Below the pieces are notes generated by a model. It made no database searches. It saw nothing but the letters and a program-made list of their open reading frames with translations, and had not been told where the DNA came from. Shown here in pieces: positions 50,088-62,739 of a stretch of DNA of 64,000 nt (the first letter of the stretch is position 1; every line of letters begins with the position of its first letter). The stretch is from Moniliella sp. 'wahieum' (Eukaryota; Basidiomycota; Moniliellomycetes; Moniliellales; Moniliellaceae). The DNA is taken from NCBI GenBank assembly GCA_003971905.1, contig RSEE01000029.1, positions 310,001-374,000 of the forward strand. The letters are read 5' to 3'. The position numbers and the translations under genes were made by a program.

Positions 50088-53000
50088 ATGGCCAGCGCAG
50101 GCCCTCCGCCGCCTGGCGCCGCTGCCGCCCCGGCCGCCGTCAATCCCTTTAACACGGTCGTCCAGCCCTACGGCGCCCCAAGATCCTGCCGCCAGCACCG
50201 ACGGCTTCCTTGGCAACACGGGCTATTTTCCAGCGAACGCACCGCCCCCAGCAGCGACTCTCACGCAACCCAAACCAAGGCGCCTCTGTCATATCCCGTG
50301 TCAGCGGCCAACAGCAGCTATGCACCCAGCGCCACCGTCGTTGGCTCCACATACGCCAATCCTTTGGCGACGTGCCTGTCCGCCAGCGCGACCCCTATCC
50401 CGCATGGACTGCCGACCACAACATCCCACTCTCCAAGGAAGAGATCGAGGACATCTTTATTGATCTCGTCAACAAGTTTGGATTCCAGCGCGACTCGATG
50501 CGCAACATGTACGACCACCTCATGATCCTCCTGATAGCCGCGCTAGTCGCATGAGCCCATCCTTGGCCCTTGCAACGCTGCACGCCGACTACATTGGGGG
50601 CGAGCATGCCAACTATCGCAAGTGGTACTTTGCCTCCCAACTCGACCTGGACGACGCAATTGGCAAGGCTCAAAACCCTGGCTTAAGTCGCGCCACCAGC
50701 CTCCGGCGCCCTGCCAACCCCTCGAGCCGGAGCGCGATGCAGACCGCAAGCGCTAAAAGCCTCCAAACGGCTTCAACTCGCTGGCGTGAAGCGATGCATC
50801 GCATGAACGACTACGACCGCCTTCGCCAAATTGCCCTTTGGCTTTTGTGTTGGGGTGAGGGTGGACAGGTTCGTTTGTGCCCGAGTGCCTCTGCTTCATC
50901 TTCAAGTGTGCGGATGATTACTATCGTCCAGAGTGCCAAGAGCGTCTCGACCCAGTCCCCGAGGGCCTTTTCCTCCGCGCCGTTGTTCGTCCATTGTACC
51001 GCTTCCTCCGCGACCAGATTTTCGAGGTGATCGATGGCAAGTTTGTCAAGAAGGAAAAGGACCACGATCATATCATTGGGTACGACGATGTCAACCAGCT
51101 CTTCTGGTACCCTGAAGGTATTTCCCGTCATTCTCCAGGACAAGACTCGCCTTGTCGACATTGCTCCGCAGCAGCGTTTCATGAAGTTTGACAAAATCGA
51201 CTGGAACAATGTTTTCTTCAAGAACTATCGCGAGGCCCGTTCCTGGGGCCATGTGCTCGTCAATTTCAACCATCTGGATCCTTCATATTGCCGTCTTCTG
51301 GTTCTACACTGCGTGCGTCTCCTGTCTCCCCCCTTTTCTTCCCCCGATGCATACTGACTCTCGCCTGTCTCTTTCAGTGCCAACGCCCCCAAAGCATACA
51401 CCGACCAGGTACCTTCGGTGGCACAAAAATTGACCGCATCCGGTCTTGGTGGTGCCGTGGCTGTTGTCATCATGCTCCTCGCCACACTGAGCGAGTGGCG
51501 ATACGTGGCCACGAACAAGCACAACAACTCGCACCTCCTCACTCGCACGTTCTTTCTTCTGATCTGCCTGGCCCTCACCATCGCCCCTGCTGTCTATGTC
51601 CATGGATTCACTCACTCGGGCACCGTGCCGAACATCATTGGCTACGTTCATATTTGCGTTTCCGCTGTGATCACGGCTTTCTTGGCCATCGTGCCCAGCG
51701 GGCGCATGTTTGGGGATCGCGTGGCTGGCAAAGCACGCAAGTACCTGGCTAGCCAGACATTTACGGCTTCATATCCTGGGTTGTCTCTTTCGCACCGCAT
51801 AGCCAGTATCGGGCTTTGGGTTTTGGTCTTCGGGTGCAAGCTGACCGAGTCGTACTTTTTCCTCACTCTTTCGTTCCGGGATCCTTTTGCCATTATGGTA
51901 CGGATGACTGTGCAAAATTGCGATGACCGTTACTTTGGGCACGGATTGTGCAAGAACCAGCCTATGTTCGCTCTGGTCATTATGATCATCATGGACTGTG
52001 TCCTCTTCTTCCTCGACACGTATCTCTGGCACGTAATTTGGAGTACCGTCTTCAGTATCGGCTGGGCGTTCCGTATGGGCATCTCCATTTGGACTCCATG
52101 GAGTGACGTATACCAGCGTGCCCAAACGGATCTACTCAAGCTTCTTGCTACAGCTGATATGGAGGTCAAGTACAAGCCCAAGATTCTCGTCTCTCAAGTA
52201 TGGAACGCTGTGATTATTTCCATGTACCGCGAGCACCTCTTGAGCATCGAGCATGTCCAACGACTGCTGTATCACCAAGTTCCTATGGACGACGGGAAGC
52301 GTATGCTCCGAGCACCAGCGTTCTTTATTAGTCAGAAAGACAAGGGCGCCAAACCCGAGTTTTTCCCCAAGGGATCAGAGGCAGATCGGCGGATCAGCTT
52401 CTTTGCCCAGTCACTCACCCTTGACCTGCCTGAGCCCATCCCTATTGATGCCATGCCTACTTTTACCGTTCTGACGCCCCACTATTCCGAAAAGATTCTT
52501 CTGTCGCTTCGTGAGATTATCCGCGAGGAGGATCAGAACACCCGGGTCACCCTTCTCGAATACCTCAAGCAGCTCCATCCGATTGAATGGGACAACTTTG
52601 TCAAGGACACCAAAATTCTCGCGGAAGAGTCGGCGGCATTTGCCGGCAGCTCACCCTTCGTTGATGAAAAGGGGTCGAGCCGGAGTAAAAAGACGGACGA
52701 CCTGCCCTTCTACTGCATTGGATTCAAGAGCGCGGCACCCGAGTACACTCTCCGCACTCGTATCTGGGCGTCATTGCGGGCGCAGACGGTCTACCGCACA
52801 GTTTCAGGTTTCATGAACTATGCCAAAGCAATCAAATTGCTCTACCGTGTGAGAACCCCGAAGTGGTTCAGCTCTTTGGAGGAAACACGGAAAAGCTGGA
52901 GCGAGAGCTGGAGCGCATGAGCCGTCGCAAGTTTAAGTATGTCATTACGATGCAGCGCTATTCCAAGTTCAACAAGGAGGAACAAGAGAATGCCGAGTTC

Positions 53001-55462
53001 CTTCTGCGTGCCTACCCTGATCTCCAGATCGCCTTCCTGGATGAGGAAGCACCCCGTAAGGAGGGAGGCGAATCTCGCTGGTTCTCTTGCTTGGTCGATG
53101 GTCACAGCGAAGTGTTCCCCAACGGCAAGCGTCGTCCCAAATTTAAGATTGAGCTCCCGGGTAATCCCATTCTAGGTGACGGCAAATCGGACAACCAGAA
53201 CCACGCCATCGTTTTCCACCGCGGCGAGTATGTGCAGGTGATTGACGCCAACCAGGACAATTACTTGGAAGAGTGCCTCAAGATTCGATCGGTCCTCGGT
53301 GAGTTCGAGTCGTTTACCGTTTCCAACGCCGACCCGTATGGGAAGAATCACATGGAGCATAGCAAGAACCCCGTCGCCATTCTCGGTGCGCGCGAGTATA
53401 TCTACTCGGAAAACATTGGCTTGCTTGGTGACAATGCGGCTGGTAAGGAGCAAACGTTTGGTACGCTCTCGGGGCGTGGATTGGCACAAATTGGCGGCAA
53501 ATTGCATTATGGACACCCTGACTTCCTCAACGCGATCTTCATGACGACTCGGGGCGGTGTGTCCAAGGCCCAAAAGGGGCTGCACCTCAACGAAGATATT
53601 TACGCTGGTATGACGGCTTTCTCCCGTGGTGGCAGAATCAAGCACTGCGAGTATTATCAGTGTGGCAAGGGGCGCGACTTGGGCTTTGGCACCATTCTCA
53701 ACTTTACTACCAAATTGGGTAACGGTATGGGCGAGCAATTCCTCTCGCGCGAGTACTACTACATGGGCACCCAGTTGCCCATGGACCGTTTCCTCACATT
53801 TTACTATGGCCACCCCGGGTTTACTCTCAACAACTGCATGGTCATTGGCAGTATGCAACTGTTGATGCTGGCGATGGTGTACATTGGTACGCTTAACAGT
53901 ACCCTGGCCGTCTGCAGGGTGACCGACGACAACTTTATCATCGGTACCAATGGCTGCTACTACCTAAACCCCGTCTTTGCCTGGGTCAAACGCACCATCG
54001 TCTCCATCTTCCTTGTGTTTGCGATTGCCTTCCTCCCACTCTTTATGACGGAGCTGTGCGAGCGGGTGCAGTGTCGGCAGCGGTACGTCTGTTGAAGCAG
54101 TTCCTCTCCCTTTCGCCCATCTTCGAAGTCTTCTCGACCCAGATTTACTCCTCCTCCCTCATTTCGAACTTGACATTTGGAGGGGCACGGTACATTGCCA
54201 CCGGCCGTGGGTTCGCTACGACCCGTCAAGCTTTGCCCTTCTTTTTAGCCGCTTTGCCGGGCCATCGATCTACATGGGGACTCGTCTTACCCTGTTGCTA
54301 CTTTACGTGACGCTCACGTTGTGGATTCCTCACTTGATTTAGTAAGTCCGACCGCACCCTCTGTTGATGGCCATCTCTGACCATCTTTCTAGCTTCTGGA
54401 TCTCCATCACGGCCCTTGTCATTGCTCCTTTCGTCTTTAATCCCCATCAATTCTCTGCTGCCGACTTCTTCATTGACTACCGCGAATTCCTCCGTTGGAT
54501 GAGCCGCGGGAACAGTCGTGCCCACGCCAACAGCTGGGTGGGTTACTGTCGTCTGAGCCGGACCAAGGTGACCGGGTACAAGAAGAAACGTCTCGGCCAT
54601 CCATCGGAGAAGTTGGCGGGAGATGTACCGCGTGCGAGTGGCGGACGATCCTGTTTGTCGAATGTCTTTTCCCCGTTTGCACCGCGATCATCTTTGTGGT
54701 GGCCTACTCCTTTGTCAAGTCGTTCCACGGCCCCAACTCTCCCCCACAGGGCGCCATCACTCGGATCCTCATCTTTGCGCTCTGCCCGCTGGCCTGGAAC
54801 GCAGCAGTGCTTCTGGTCGGGTTCGTTATCAGTTTGACCATGGGGCCTGCACTGAGCAACAGCTGTGTTAAATTTGGCTCGTACGTCGCCTCCATTGCGC
54901 ATTTCCTCGCTGTAGTGGGGATGATCTTCTTTTTCGAATTCTTCTGGGTGCTGGAGATGTGGGACGCGAGCCATGCCGTGTTGGGGTTGATTGCGGTGGT
55001 CGCCATCCAGCGCGCCATTTTCAAGATCCTGATCGCGCTTGTCCTGTCGCGTGAGATGAAGAATGATGAGACCAACGGGCGTGGTGGACAGGTCGGTGGT
55101 ACGGGCGTGGTCTTGGCGGTCACGCCTGGAGTCAACCGTTGCGTGAATTCGTCGTCAAGATCATTGAGATGGGCAGCTACTCGGGTGACTTTGTCCTGTG
55201 TCATTTGATCCTCTTTGCTCTGTCGGTACCCCTGCTGATCCCATTTGTCAACCGGATCCATTCGATGGGTCTCTTCTGGCTGCGCCCGAGCCGGCAGATT
55301 CACCAGCCCATCTTTTCCATGCGCCAGAGAAAGCAACGTCGCTCAATTGTTGTCCGCTTTGGTCTGATTTTCCTCGTCGCCTTTGGCGTGTTTGTCGCCC
55401 TCCTCGCTGTCCCACTGGCCCTGCGCAGCTCGACCACCCTGCACCCCAACTTGCAGATCTAA
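50088..55462 (+). CDS. FKS1: beta-1,3-glucan synthase catalytic subunit
   Basis: This plasma-membrane enzyme polymerises UDP-glucose into wall beta-1,3-glucan, is activated by Rho1 and is the target of echinocandins. ATG at 50088 opens a disordered head. The FKS1 domain follows ([57 protein letters not shown]). A 65-nt intron (51313-51377) leads into N-terminal membrane helices that contain hot spot 1 as FLTLSFRDP (51859-51885). The cytoplasmic catalytic region includes [77 protein letters not shown] and [20 protein letters not shown] (52440-53640). C-terminal helices follow with hot spot 2 as AWVKRTIV (53979-54002), a 51-nt intron (54342-54392), and stop at 55462. The gene is single-copy within the window. 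Frame changes occur near 50180, 50400, 50545, 50880, 51115, 52851, 54065, 54250, 54620 and 55140. Confidence 0.95.
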
Positions 55463-55963
55463 TCTGCTCCCTGCCCCGATCTATGTTTCTGTCATGCATC
55501 ATGCAGCTTTCTTATCTCTTACCCCCCCCCCCCCCCCTGCCACCTCGGGTCCCCGTTCCCTCTCGACCGCACACCTTGGGTGGCCCTTTGTCGCCCTTCG
55601 CCCCTCAGGCCTCGTCCGGAAACTGCACTCGTCATCGCGCCATCATCGAAATCGTCCCCCCATCCCGTCATCACCCTGGAATTCCAACATCATCTATATC
55701 TGTAGCACAACCACTCTGCCTATCACACGGCTTTCTCTTTCTCTTTTCCCTTCTCTCTGCCCGCACTTCGCGTCCCCCCCGCCCCCTCCCTCTCCTCCCC
55801 CTCCCCTCCTCCCCACGTTCTCTCTTCGTTGCAATACGGCATTCTGTTTGCCGATACTCAGGACTCGGTACTTGCATCCTGTCTTTCTTTGACCCTATAT
55901 AGCGTGCAAGCATCTGTTTCCCTTGATTCCTCTTCGTCGTCTCATCTCTGTGGTGCTTTTCTT

Positions 55964-55994
<31 letters not shown>

Positions 55995-56826
55995 CTCTAT
56001 TCGTTCTACATCCCGAGCTTAGCCCGGCCCTTCCGCCCTTTCCTCTGTGCGTTGGGTCCCCTCGCCCCCCAATGGACCTTCGGCTGTTCCTACCTTGGGT
56101 TAGCGCCAATTTGGCTCGCTTCCTCTCCCCCCGTCGGTCACTGTGTACTTTGATGAGATTGTCAGAGGCGAATGGGATCTCAGATCTCTCTTCGCACCGG
56201 TCAGCACCGGTGGTTGTAGGTGACTAGGCGGGGGACGGGAACATTGCGCCGCGACCAACTGGCCCCGCCATCGACCATCAGATCCAGGTGGCCCCTACTA
56301 ACTCAAACAGAGCCCCGGACCCGACGAGGCAACCAAAGACGGCTGCCTACAACACTAGGGAGCTGATCAGGAGGGTGACCGTTCAGGAGGACGTTGCACT
56401 CAAGGAGGAGGGAGTGGAAGCTGGTCCGGTCATCCGCTCCCCGCTCAGGTCAGGCCGGTCATGGAGAAGACAGTTGGAGAAGCGATGCCATGCACAGAAG
56501 CAACGCAAAGCACAGGCGCGCGGACAGCACAGCGGCCCACAGTGTTAGCGTCGCACAGGGCCTCGTTAGGCGTAGGTCAAGCCATGGTCCATACGTCACA
56601 TGTCGCATGTCGCCACAGGAGCTTCGTTTGCAGCGGCTCGGTGACTCATGCATCACGCATCGTGTGACTCGCTGACTTCGATCATCTTGGTTTGAAAGTT
56701 CAACACGTACCGCACGGCGCTAAAAAAGGTTTCCCCATCGTCGCTGCGTCGACATCGAGCCTAGCGTTTGGTACCTTCAGGTGTACATCCATCAGCAGCA
56801 CTCGCTCATCGGCTTCTCCAACTCGG
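55463..56826. other. intergenic region between tandem plus-strand genes
   Basis: A run of 16 C (55522-55537) lies 60 bases after the FKS1 stop, and a CT microsatellite lies at 55962-55998. The segment before 56827 is the fluoride-exporter promoter. No other gene is seen. Confidence 0.5.
55962..55998. repeat. (CT)n / (CTTT)n microsatellite
   Basis: About nine CT units run into CTTT units downstream of FKS1. Confidence 0.8.
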
Positions 56827-58291
56827 ATGGGCAAAGTCAGCCTGTTCCTAAGCACGGCGACACAGGCGTCCCTGATCGCCTTCGCTGCTATCTGGGGCAC
56901 GCTCGCCCGCGAGGGTCTCAATGCGGTCGCCAGCTTCGATGGCCAGCCGCTGGCGGAACCTGTGTTGTGGGCCCAAGCAGTTGGGTGCCTTATCATGGGC
57001 TGGGCGGCGGCCAACAAGGACGTGCTAGATCTTCCGCGTGCTGTCAAACTCAGTGCTAACAAGGTCGACATTTTCGGCAATGGTTGCCGCCCGGGTAAGA
57101 AGCTTCCGACCTTGGGGGTGCATGTGGCAATCACAACTGGCTTTTGTGGATCGGTCACCACATTTTCCACGTGGATCTTGCAAGACTTTTTGGCCTTCTC
57201 CAACCATGGCCTGTACCACCGCTCGGGCTTTTTCAGCTTTGTAGATGGCGTAACGCAGCTCTTCTTGACACCAGTCGTCTCGCTGATGTGCCTCCACGTT
57301 GGTATCCTCTCCGGACGCACATGGCTTTCCCTTCACAACATCCTTTGTACTTTGCGTAACCCGCGCGCCCATCTTCAAAAAGTGGCGCATCTCGATATCA
57401 TTGATCAGACCCCTCAACTGATTGAACTACCTAATCAAAGGGGTCTATACACGAACACAGGAAAAGGCACCGATCCTGCTGTCCAAGAATCTGGTTCAAG
57501 CCTCAGCCAAAACGCGTCGGCCCTGCCAAATCAGCAGCCAACGAGGACTGGTACCCATCACAGCTTGGCCGCTCCGGAATCCAACGCGCACGTTGAGGAA
57601 CCGTGCCAAGAGGACGAAGACTCTGAGATCGGTAAGGAGTTAACCCGCCCAAGGACCATTCAAGTCAGCTGGGTGTATAACTGGTGGGCGCGCGCCACCA
57701 CCGTCCTTGCCGTCGTTATCGGACCTTTGTTCTGGATCGGCTCGGGGTTACTGGTAGCGTTGTACGACAACCCTCGCTGGCGGCACGTTTCTTGGGCTTT
57801 ACTCTTTGCTCCCATCGGCGCTTGGACCGATGGCAGTTGAGCGTATGGTACAATCCATCCCGCCCCCCTCTGATTTCCTGCCAGGGGAGAAGATTCCCAA
57901 GAGAGAGAGGCGCATGTACGTCTACCGCCGCTTCCGCCGCAAGGTCGCGTGGCCCTTGGGTACTTGATCGCACAAAGTGCTAGCTACCGCTGTCCTGGCG
58001 GGGTTGTACACCGCTCAACATATTGACACCCATGCGCCCGCTGCCGTACAAGTGAGATGGCCCATCTTCCGCCCCCTGGCGGCCCGCCAGCAGCTTTTCG
58101 CTGGGTGCGGGGCCTGTACGGGGTTGAGGAGGGCTTTTGCGCTTGTCTCAGTACCATCTCCACCTCACGATGGAGCTGAATAATACCGCCCGCGCCGCAA
58201 GGCGGCTATACGCGTCGATTCGTATGCGATGGCGATGCTGTTCTGTATCTCCTCGTTGGTATACGACATGGGTGTTCGACTCCCAAGGTAA
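56827..58291 (+). CDS. FEX1: fluoride export protein, fused two-domain CrcB/FEX
   Basis: It expels F- across the plasma membrane; loss in yeasts causes extreme fluoride sensitivity. Two CrcB/Fluc halves lie in one chain, the fungal arrangement. The first half has GTLAREGLNAV, EPVLWAQAVGCLIMGWAAAN and the signature GFCGSVTTFSTW. A hydrophilic linker of about 100 residues follows, then the second half with LFAPIGAWTRWQLSVWYN, LATAVLAGLYTAQH and GFCACLSTIST-MELNNT, ending LVYDMGVRLPR with TAA at 58289-58291. The frame changes near 57830, 57960, 58090 and 58175; each half of the second domain is complete across the breaks. ATG at 56827 is the only Met near the N-terminus in this frame, although an upstream exon is possible. 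The gene is convergent with enolase. Confidence 0.9.
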
Positions 58292-58689
58292 GACGGCGTA
58301 TGGCCCGACCAGGTGCCCTTCGCTCAAGTATTGAGCGAAGGTCCTTTGTCTCTTGATGTGCAGATAACCCAATCGTGCATCGGGGGAGGTGCCTCCCTTC
58401 CAGGATGTCGATCCTCTTCAATTCGATCTTAACGTCTTTAACGCTGAAGATGCGTCTAAGGGTCTGGGATGATCGATCATTCCCATCAGTCAGATGTATT
58501 AGCTTCCGTTGCTTGCCGGTTTGGACGAGCCGAGGCATTCTTTACTTTTAACATTTCGTTTAGTCACCTCGCTGCCTCACAATCTCGTTCATGAATCAAC
58601 AAGTGGTAGTATATATGACTACGAAGTGTCGATTCTTTCTATCCATATGAATAGATGCATGTACAGGGAGGGGGGATCCGAATCTTTCT
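58292..58689. other. intergenic region between convergent genes
   Basis: This is AT-richer 3' untranslated DNA of the fluoride exporter and enolase. No gene or structured repeat is seen. Confidence 0.5.
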
Positions 58690-60116
58690 TTATACACAGA
58701 GGTACAAAAATTCAGTGGGGCGGTTGCTCAGATCTGGAGCTTGCCCAGGACCTTGGGTGGATTGTTCTGAAGAGTAGCAGTCGAGGCCAGCGTAGGTAGA
58801 TGTAGGCTCGGCCTCTTCGATGCGGAGGAGTTGGTGTACTTGGCCACACGTTCTGAGCGAGCCAGGGCACCGACTTGATTAAGCCAGCGCCAATTCCGAC
58901 GACCAAATCAGCAATTGATGTGTCTTCCGTTCACCCGACCGTGGTGCGACACCATCACAGTCCACCCCTGCGACTGGGCCAGCTGCGAGGCCTGAATCGA
59001 TTCAGTGATTGTGCCAATCTGGTTGATCTTGAGCAGAAGTCCATTGGCCGCCTTTTTCTCGATCGCCACCTGATGCGCTCTACATTGGTACCAGAAGTCG
59101 TCGCCAAGGACCGTGACAGGGGAAATGGCACGGAAGGGGTCCATGCGTCCCAATCGTCTTCTGCAAATGGGTCCTCAATAGGATGATCGGGTATTCTTGA
59201 GGTAACCAAGGTAACGTCGGCTAGCTGTTTGCCAGTAAGCCATTGGTGGGGTCCGACTTGGGATTCTTAAAGTCCAGATCGTACTTGCGTCGTGGTAAAA
59301 CTCAGACGAAGCAGGGTCAATGGCAATGTGGACCTTGCCCGTGTAGCCGGCCTTCTCAATCGCAGACACAAGAGGTCCAGTGCCTCATCAGCGGATTGAA
59401 CGTGGGTGCAAACCCACCTCGTCACCGACGTTGGTCGCGTCAAGCCATAATTGCCTTGATGACCGACTTGAGGTTTGGTACACTCCGTGTTGATACGCAT
59501 CGCCTCTTTGAAGTTCGGGCACCGGTGGGCACAATCATAAACTCCTGGAACGCGAGACGGTTTCCCGCGTGCTGGCCACCATTGATCACGTTGCCAAATA
59601 GTAGGAATAATGTAGGGGCCTTGAGGCCCGCAAGTGCAGCAAAGTATGGTGAAGCTGCAGCCCTTTCTCTGCCGCCAGCCTTGGCGACCCCGAGGGACAC
59701 GCCCAAAATGGCATTGGCGCCAAGCTTAGCCTTGTTGGGGTTGCCATCGAGTTTGTTGAGGAAGGTATCGATCGCTGCTTGCTCGGTGACCGGAATGCCC
59801 TCCTTGATCAAGGCCGGTGCAATAATGTCGTTTACGTTGGCCACAGCTTTGGGACACCCCTTGCCCATGTCGGCCGAGCCACCATCGCGGAGCTCAACGG
59901 CCTCGTGGACACCAGTCGAGGCACCCGATGGGAACAGGGCCGGAAGAGACCTTTGGCGGTTAGAAATGTCAACTTCGACCGTGGGGTTACCGCGCGAGTC
60001 GAACTTCGAAGTTGGAAGGTTAGTTGCAGAAGGGGGGGGGGCTGATGAGAGCGAAAGCGGCAGCAGCGGAGAGCGCGAACGTACAATTGGCGAGCAAAAA
60101 TGCTCTTGATAGACAT
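58690..60116 (-). CDS. ENO: enolase (2-phosphoglycerate hydro-lyase)
   Basis: This is the glycolytic enzyme converting 2-phosphoglycerate to phosphoenolpyruvate. The ATG at 60116-60114 starts [17 protein letters not shown] intron (about 60004-60084, with a C-run as pyrimidine tract) follows, then [13 protein letters not shown]. Conserved blocks are [84 protein letters not shown], the TNVGDEGGFAP region (across a frame change), [54 protein letters not shown] and LLRIEE. The frame shifts near 59970, 59930, 59510, 59450, 59330, 59210, 59100, 58940 and 58890. The C-terminus after [17 protein letters not shown] runs on to 58690, about 25 residues longer than usual, so another indel probably hides the true stop near 58760. 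Confidence 0.9.
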
Positions 60117-61135
60117 GGTTCTGGATATAATGGAGGGTGGAGTTGAGAAGAAAGATGGATACCGGGCAGATGCACCATCCTATAGTATCCTGTGCTTTAT
60201 ACCAAAAGCATTTTGGTATGCGTTACGCGCCTTACGCTTTATGCGAGAGAGGGTCCGAGCGGCCTGTGTACACGAGCAGTACCATATGTGAGGCGAGTAC
60301 TGGGTTAAGGTGGTCTGTGCGTATATATACTTGCTCGGCGAACTAGGTCAATGGGCCGTTGACTCCGCGGCGCACTTGGACTGTGCTCGGAGCAGAATTG
60401 CTGGGGGCGAACATGTTTCCACATTGATGGGCTTGAAGAGCTGAAGCTTGATGCCGGCCGGCCTGAGGGCTGAGGGCCAATAATAATTAATAAGGCCGAA
60501 GGCCTAAGGCCTAAGGGGCCTGAGGTGGCTTTAATGCTAGTGGCTTGTGACCATCCTCAGTCTGTTCGACCAGGCTCGGCCGCGGGGCCTGTACAGAAGT
60601 TAGCTGAGCGCCTCGCTATACTCAACCGGTCCTGAGGCCGGTCGGGTGTGGGGGCTTGTGGGGTAGGGGGTCATCTGCATGAGATCTGGGAGGCGGCAAA
60701 TGATTTAATGCTTTTAATGAGACTCGACAGGCCCCAATCCTTTTTGGGTATCGAGATGCCAGCGAATAGGGATGCAAGAAGGGTTAGACAGTGAGCGCGA
60801 TGATTACCATCGGTTGTGCTGGCTCCGAGCGAGGCCATAGCCAGTAGGAGATAGGATATAGGTGTGGAAAGTGGCACAAGAAAAGAGAACTTTTACTCTA
60901 TAATACTCTAATCCACCACATTGGTACAGGAAGCTTCGTATATAGGCAGGAACAGGGGAAACGCTCCTCCGCCCACCAAAGGTTAATGATCCAGCGTTTG
61001 TTGCACTTGACTTGCCCACCGAAGCAGGGGAAGTGCACCTAGAAGTTTTTTAGTATCGACGGAGAATCAGTCGCGTATAGGAGGGCATGGTGGTGTCGAA
61101 AAGAGAGGTCGTTTCCACTGTTCTGGTATTTTGAC
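60117..61135. other. intergenic region upstream of enolase
   Basis: It contains the enolase promoter, a GGCCTAAGGCCT island (60432-60535), and AT-richer sequence to the end of the carrier-like gene. No gene is supported. Confidence 0.45.
60432..60535. repeat. AGGCC/CTGAGG word island
   Basis: GAAGAGCTGAAGCTTGATGC is followed by GCCGGCC, two CTGAGGG words, then AAGGCCGAAGGCCTAAGGCC and GGGGCCTGAGG. The AGGCCT palindrome is repeated with 1-3-base spacers, and an AAGCTT unit sits at the left edge. Confidence 0.65.
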
Positions 61136-62739
61136 TCAGGACGTAAATATGATACGGCTGAAAGAGGGACGGCCATAATTGAGGCAAAGCATGAGCCACA
61201 CTATCCCCCAGCCACGGTAGAGACTGCCCCATCCCTCTTCCCGCCTCATAGTAACGAGGCAGTTCCACAGCCCAGTGTAGGGCCGTGCAGTACGGAGCAC
61301 GACCGCCTTGGGGGCAGACGGAGTAGCCACTCCTTGTACCCAACGCCCGGGCGGAGCGGGAGTGCCTCCTTCCACGCCGGTGGTAAGGTCAAACTCCGTC
61401 TCGCTTCCGCTTTCGTCCCCTTCGATGCGATGCATCTGCAGGGGCTCCTTCGGGATTCGGGGCCCCCTGACTCGCCAATCGTACCATCGCTGTCTCCAAG
61501 GGCGAGACGATAGCGAAAAGACATAAAGTGCATAACCAACTGGTTAGCCTTAATTCATCCACAGCAGCAACAAACGAATGCCGCTGAACAACCGCGCACG
61601 CTCGGACCAGGCAGATTCACCCCCGAAGAACTCATGAAACTTCTGCAGGAATACGAGTTGCAGATCCGCGTATTTGTCCACATGTTTCTCTAAAAAGTCC
61701 TCAGCACCGTTCATCGACCAGTAGCTCAACAAGGGCACGAAAAACGAGAAAAGAAACACATGTATCGCCCACGCGGACGCTGCCCCAGGCAACGTCCAGA
61801 GAAGATAGGGCCGTTTGCGTTCCTCCTCTGTTAGTAGCAGCTTTAGGCTCTTGCATGGAGTACGAACATGCAAGGCATGAGTGGAGAGATAGGCGCTGGT
61901 GATCACTTGTCAGTCTCAACGGCAGTTGAAGGGAAGAGGGAGACGAACCGCGTCACGATAATACTGATTGGGAGCAAGGCCAAGTTGAAAACGGCCACAC
62001 TCATCGTAGTAAGAAACGGAAGAGATGATCCGACAAGCATAGGCACATGCCATCGCTCCCTTTCTTTTTGGATCTTCATTTTCATGGACGCCGACCACAT
62101 GAATAGGACCCGATCTCGTGAACCATTGGGAATCTCTTCTCCAGACACGGCATAGGGCCAGAGGGTCTCGTTGATTCGGGATGCAGTCAGCATGGAACGA
62201 ACTGGGCCGGTGCCATTTGAATCAAACTCATGGTAATATGTGGGAGGGAGTGTCACTAGGATGGCGTCAAGCTCGGATGGGGTAATGTGCGTGGTGAGGT
62301 TGGTGAAGTTACTCGGCATAGTTAGGGAGGTGACAGAGGAGTCGAGATCGGCACGGTGTCGCATGAGCGAAGGGTGAGCGACTAATTTCCAGAAGAGGAT
62401 AAGAAATAAGGCGCGCAGTGTCCACAACCGCACCCCGCGTAGAAGCCCGCGTACCCCCTCGGCGTTCCACGTGCGGATGAGCACACGGAGGACCGAAGTG
62501 GGTACAGCCGGCAAGTCCTGCTGGGGGGCAGCAGGGGCGAGGCTGCGTGGGGCCCAGTTGGCACGTGCCCGCACCAAAGATATGCGGAGCGGGTTTGCAA
62601 ACAGGCCAAATAGAACCAGGTTAAACACCACAGAAAGGATCGCCCCAATGGCATGGTTGATACCAACGACTTCTGCTTCAGACAGGTCGCTGTCAGGCAG
62701 CAAAGCGGCCGAGGTGGCGCTGCTGTTGATACTGGACAT
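61136..62739 (-). CDS. divergent mitochondrial-carrier-superfamily membrane protein
   Basis: ATG at 62739-62737 begins MSSINSSATSAALLPDSDLS. Hydrophobic segments follow (AIGAILSVVFNLVLFGLFAN; FNLALLPISIIVTRFVSLF). The last resembles a degenerate carrier PxD/ExxxxR signature in which the acidic residue is lost (P-I-S-I-I-V-T-R). A frame change near 61905 leads to ITSAYLSTHALHVRTPCKSL and AIHVFLFSFFVPLLSYWSM. Another near 61560 leads to the carrier-like terminus RPYTGLWNCLVTMRREEGWG, then SLYRGWGIVWLML, which matches the second half of a solute-carrier repeat. Altered signatures are seen in non-canonical outer-membrane carriers such as Ugo1, so a transport role should not be assumed. The stop at 61136 is in the frame of the final repeat. 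The product would be about 500 residues, longer than classical carriers (about 300). Confidence 0.6.

Noticed and set aside
50088-55462. Programmed ribosomal frameshifting to explain the FKS1 frame jumps
   Set aside because: There are about ten jumps in one gene with no shared slippery heptamer or structure, and readable cases are simple missing bases in homopolymers.
58690-60116. Enolase as a pseudogene
   Set aside because: All conserved blocks are present at high identity to the family consensus, and other essential genes nearby show the same kind of breaks, so sequence error is the simpler reading.
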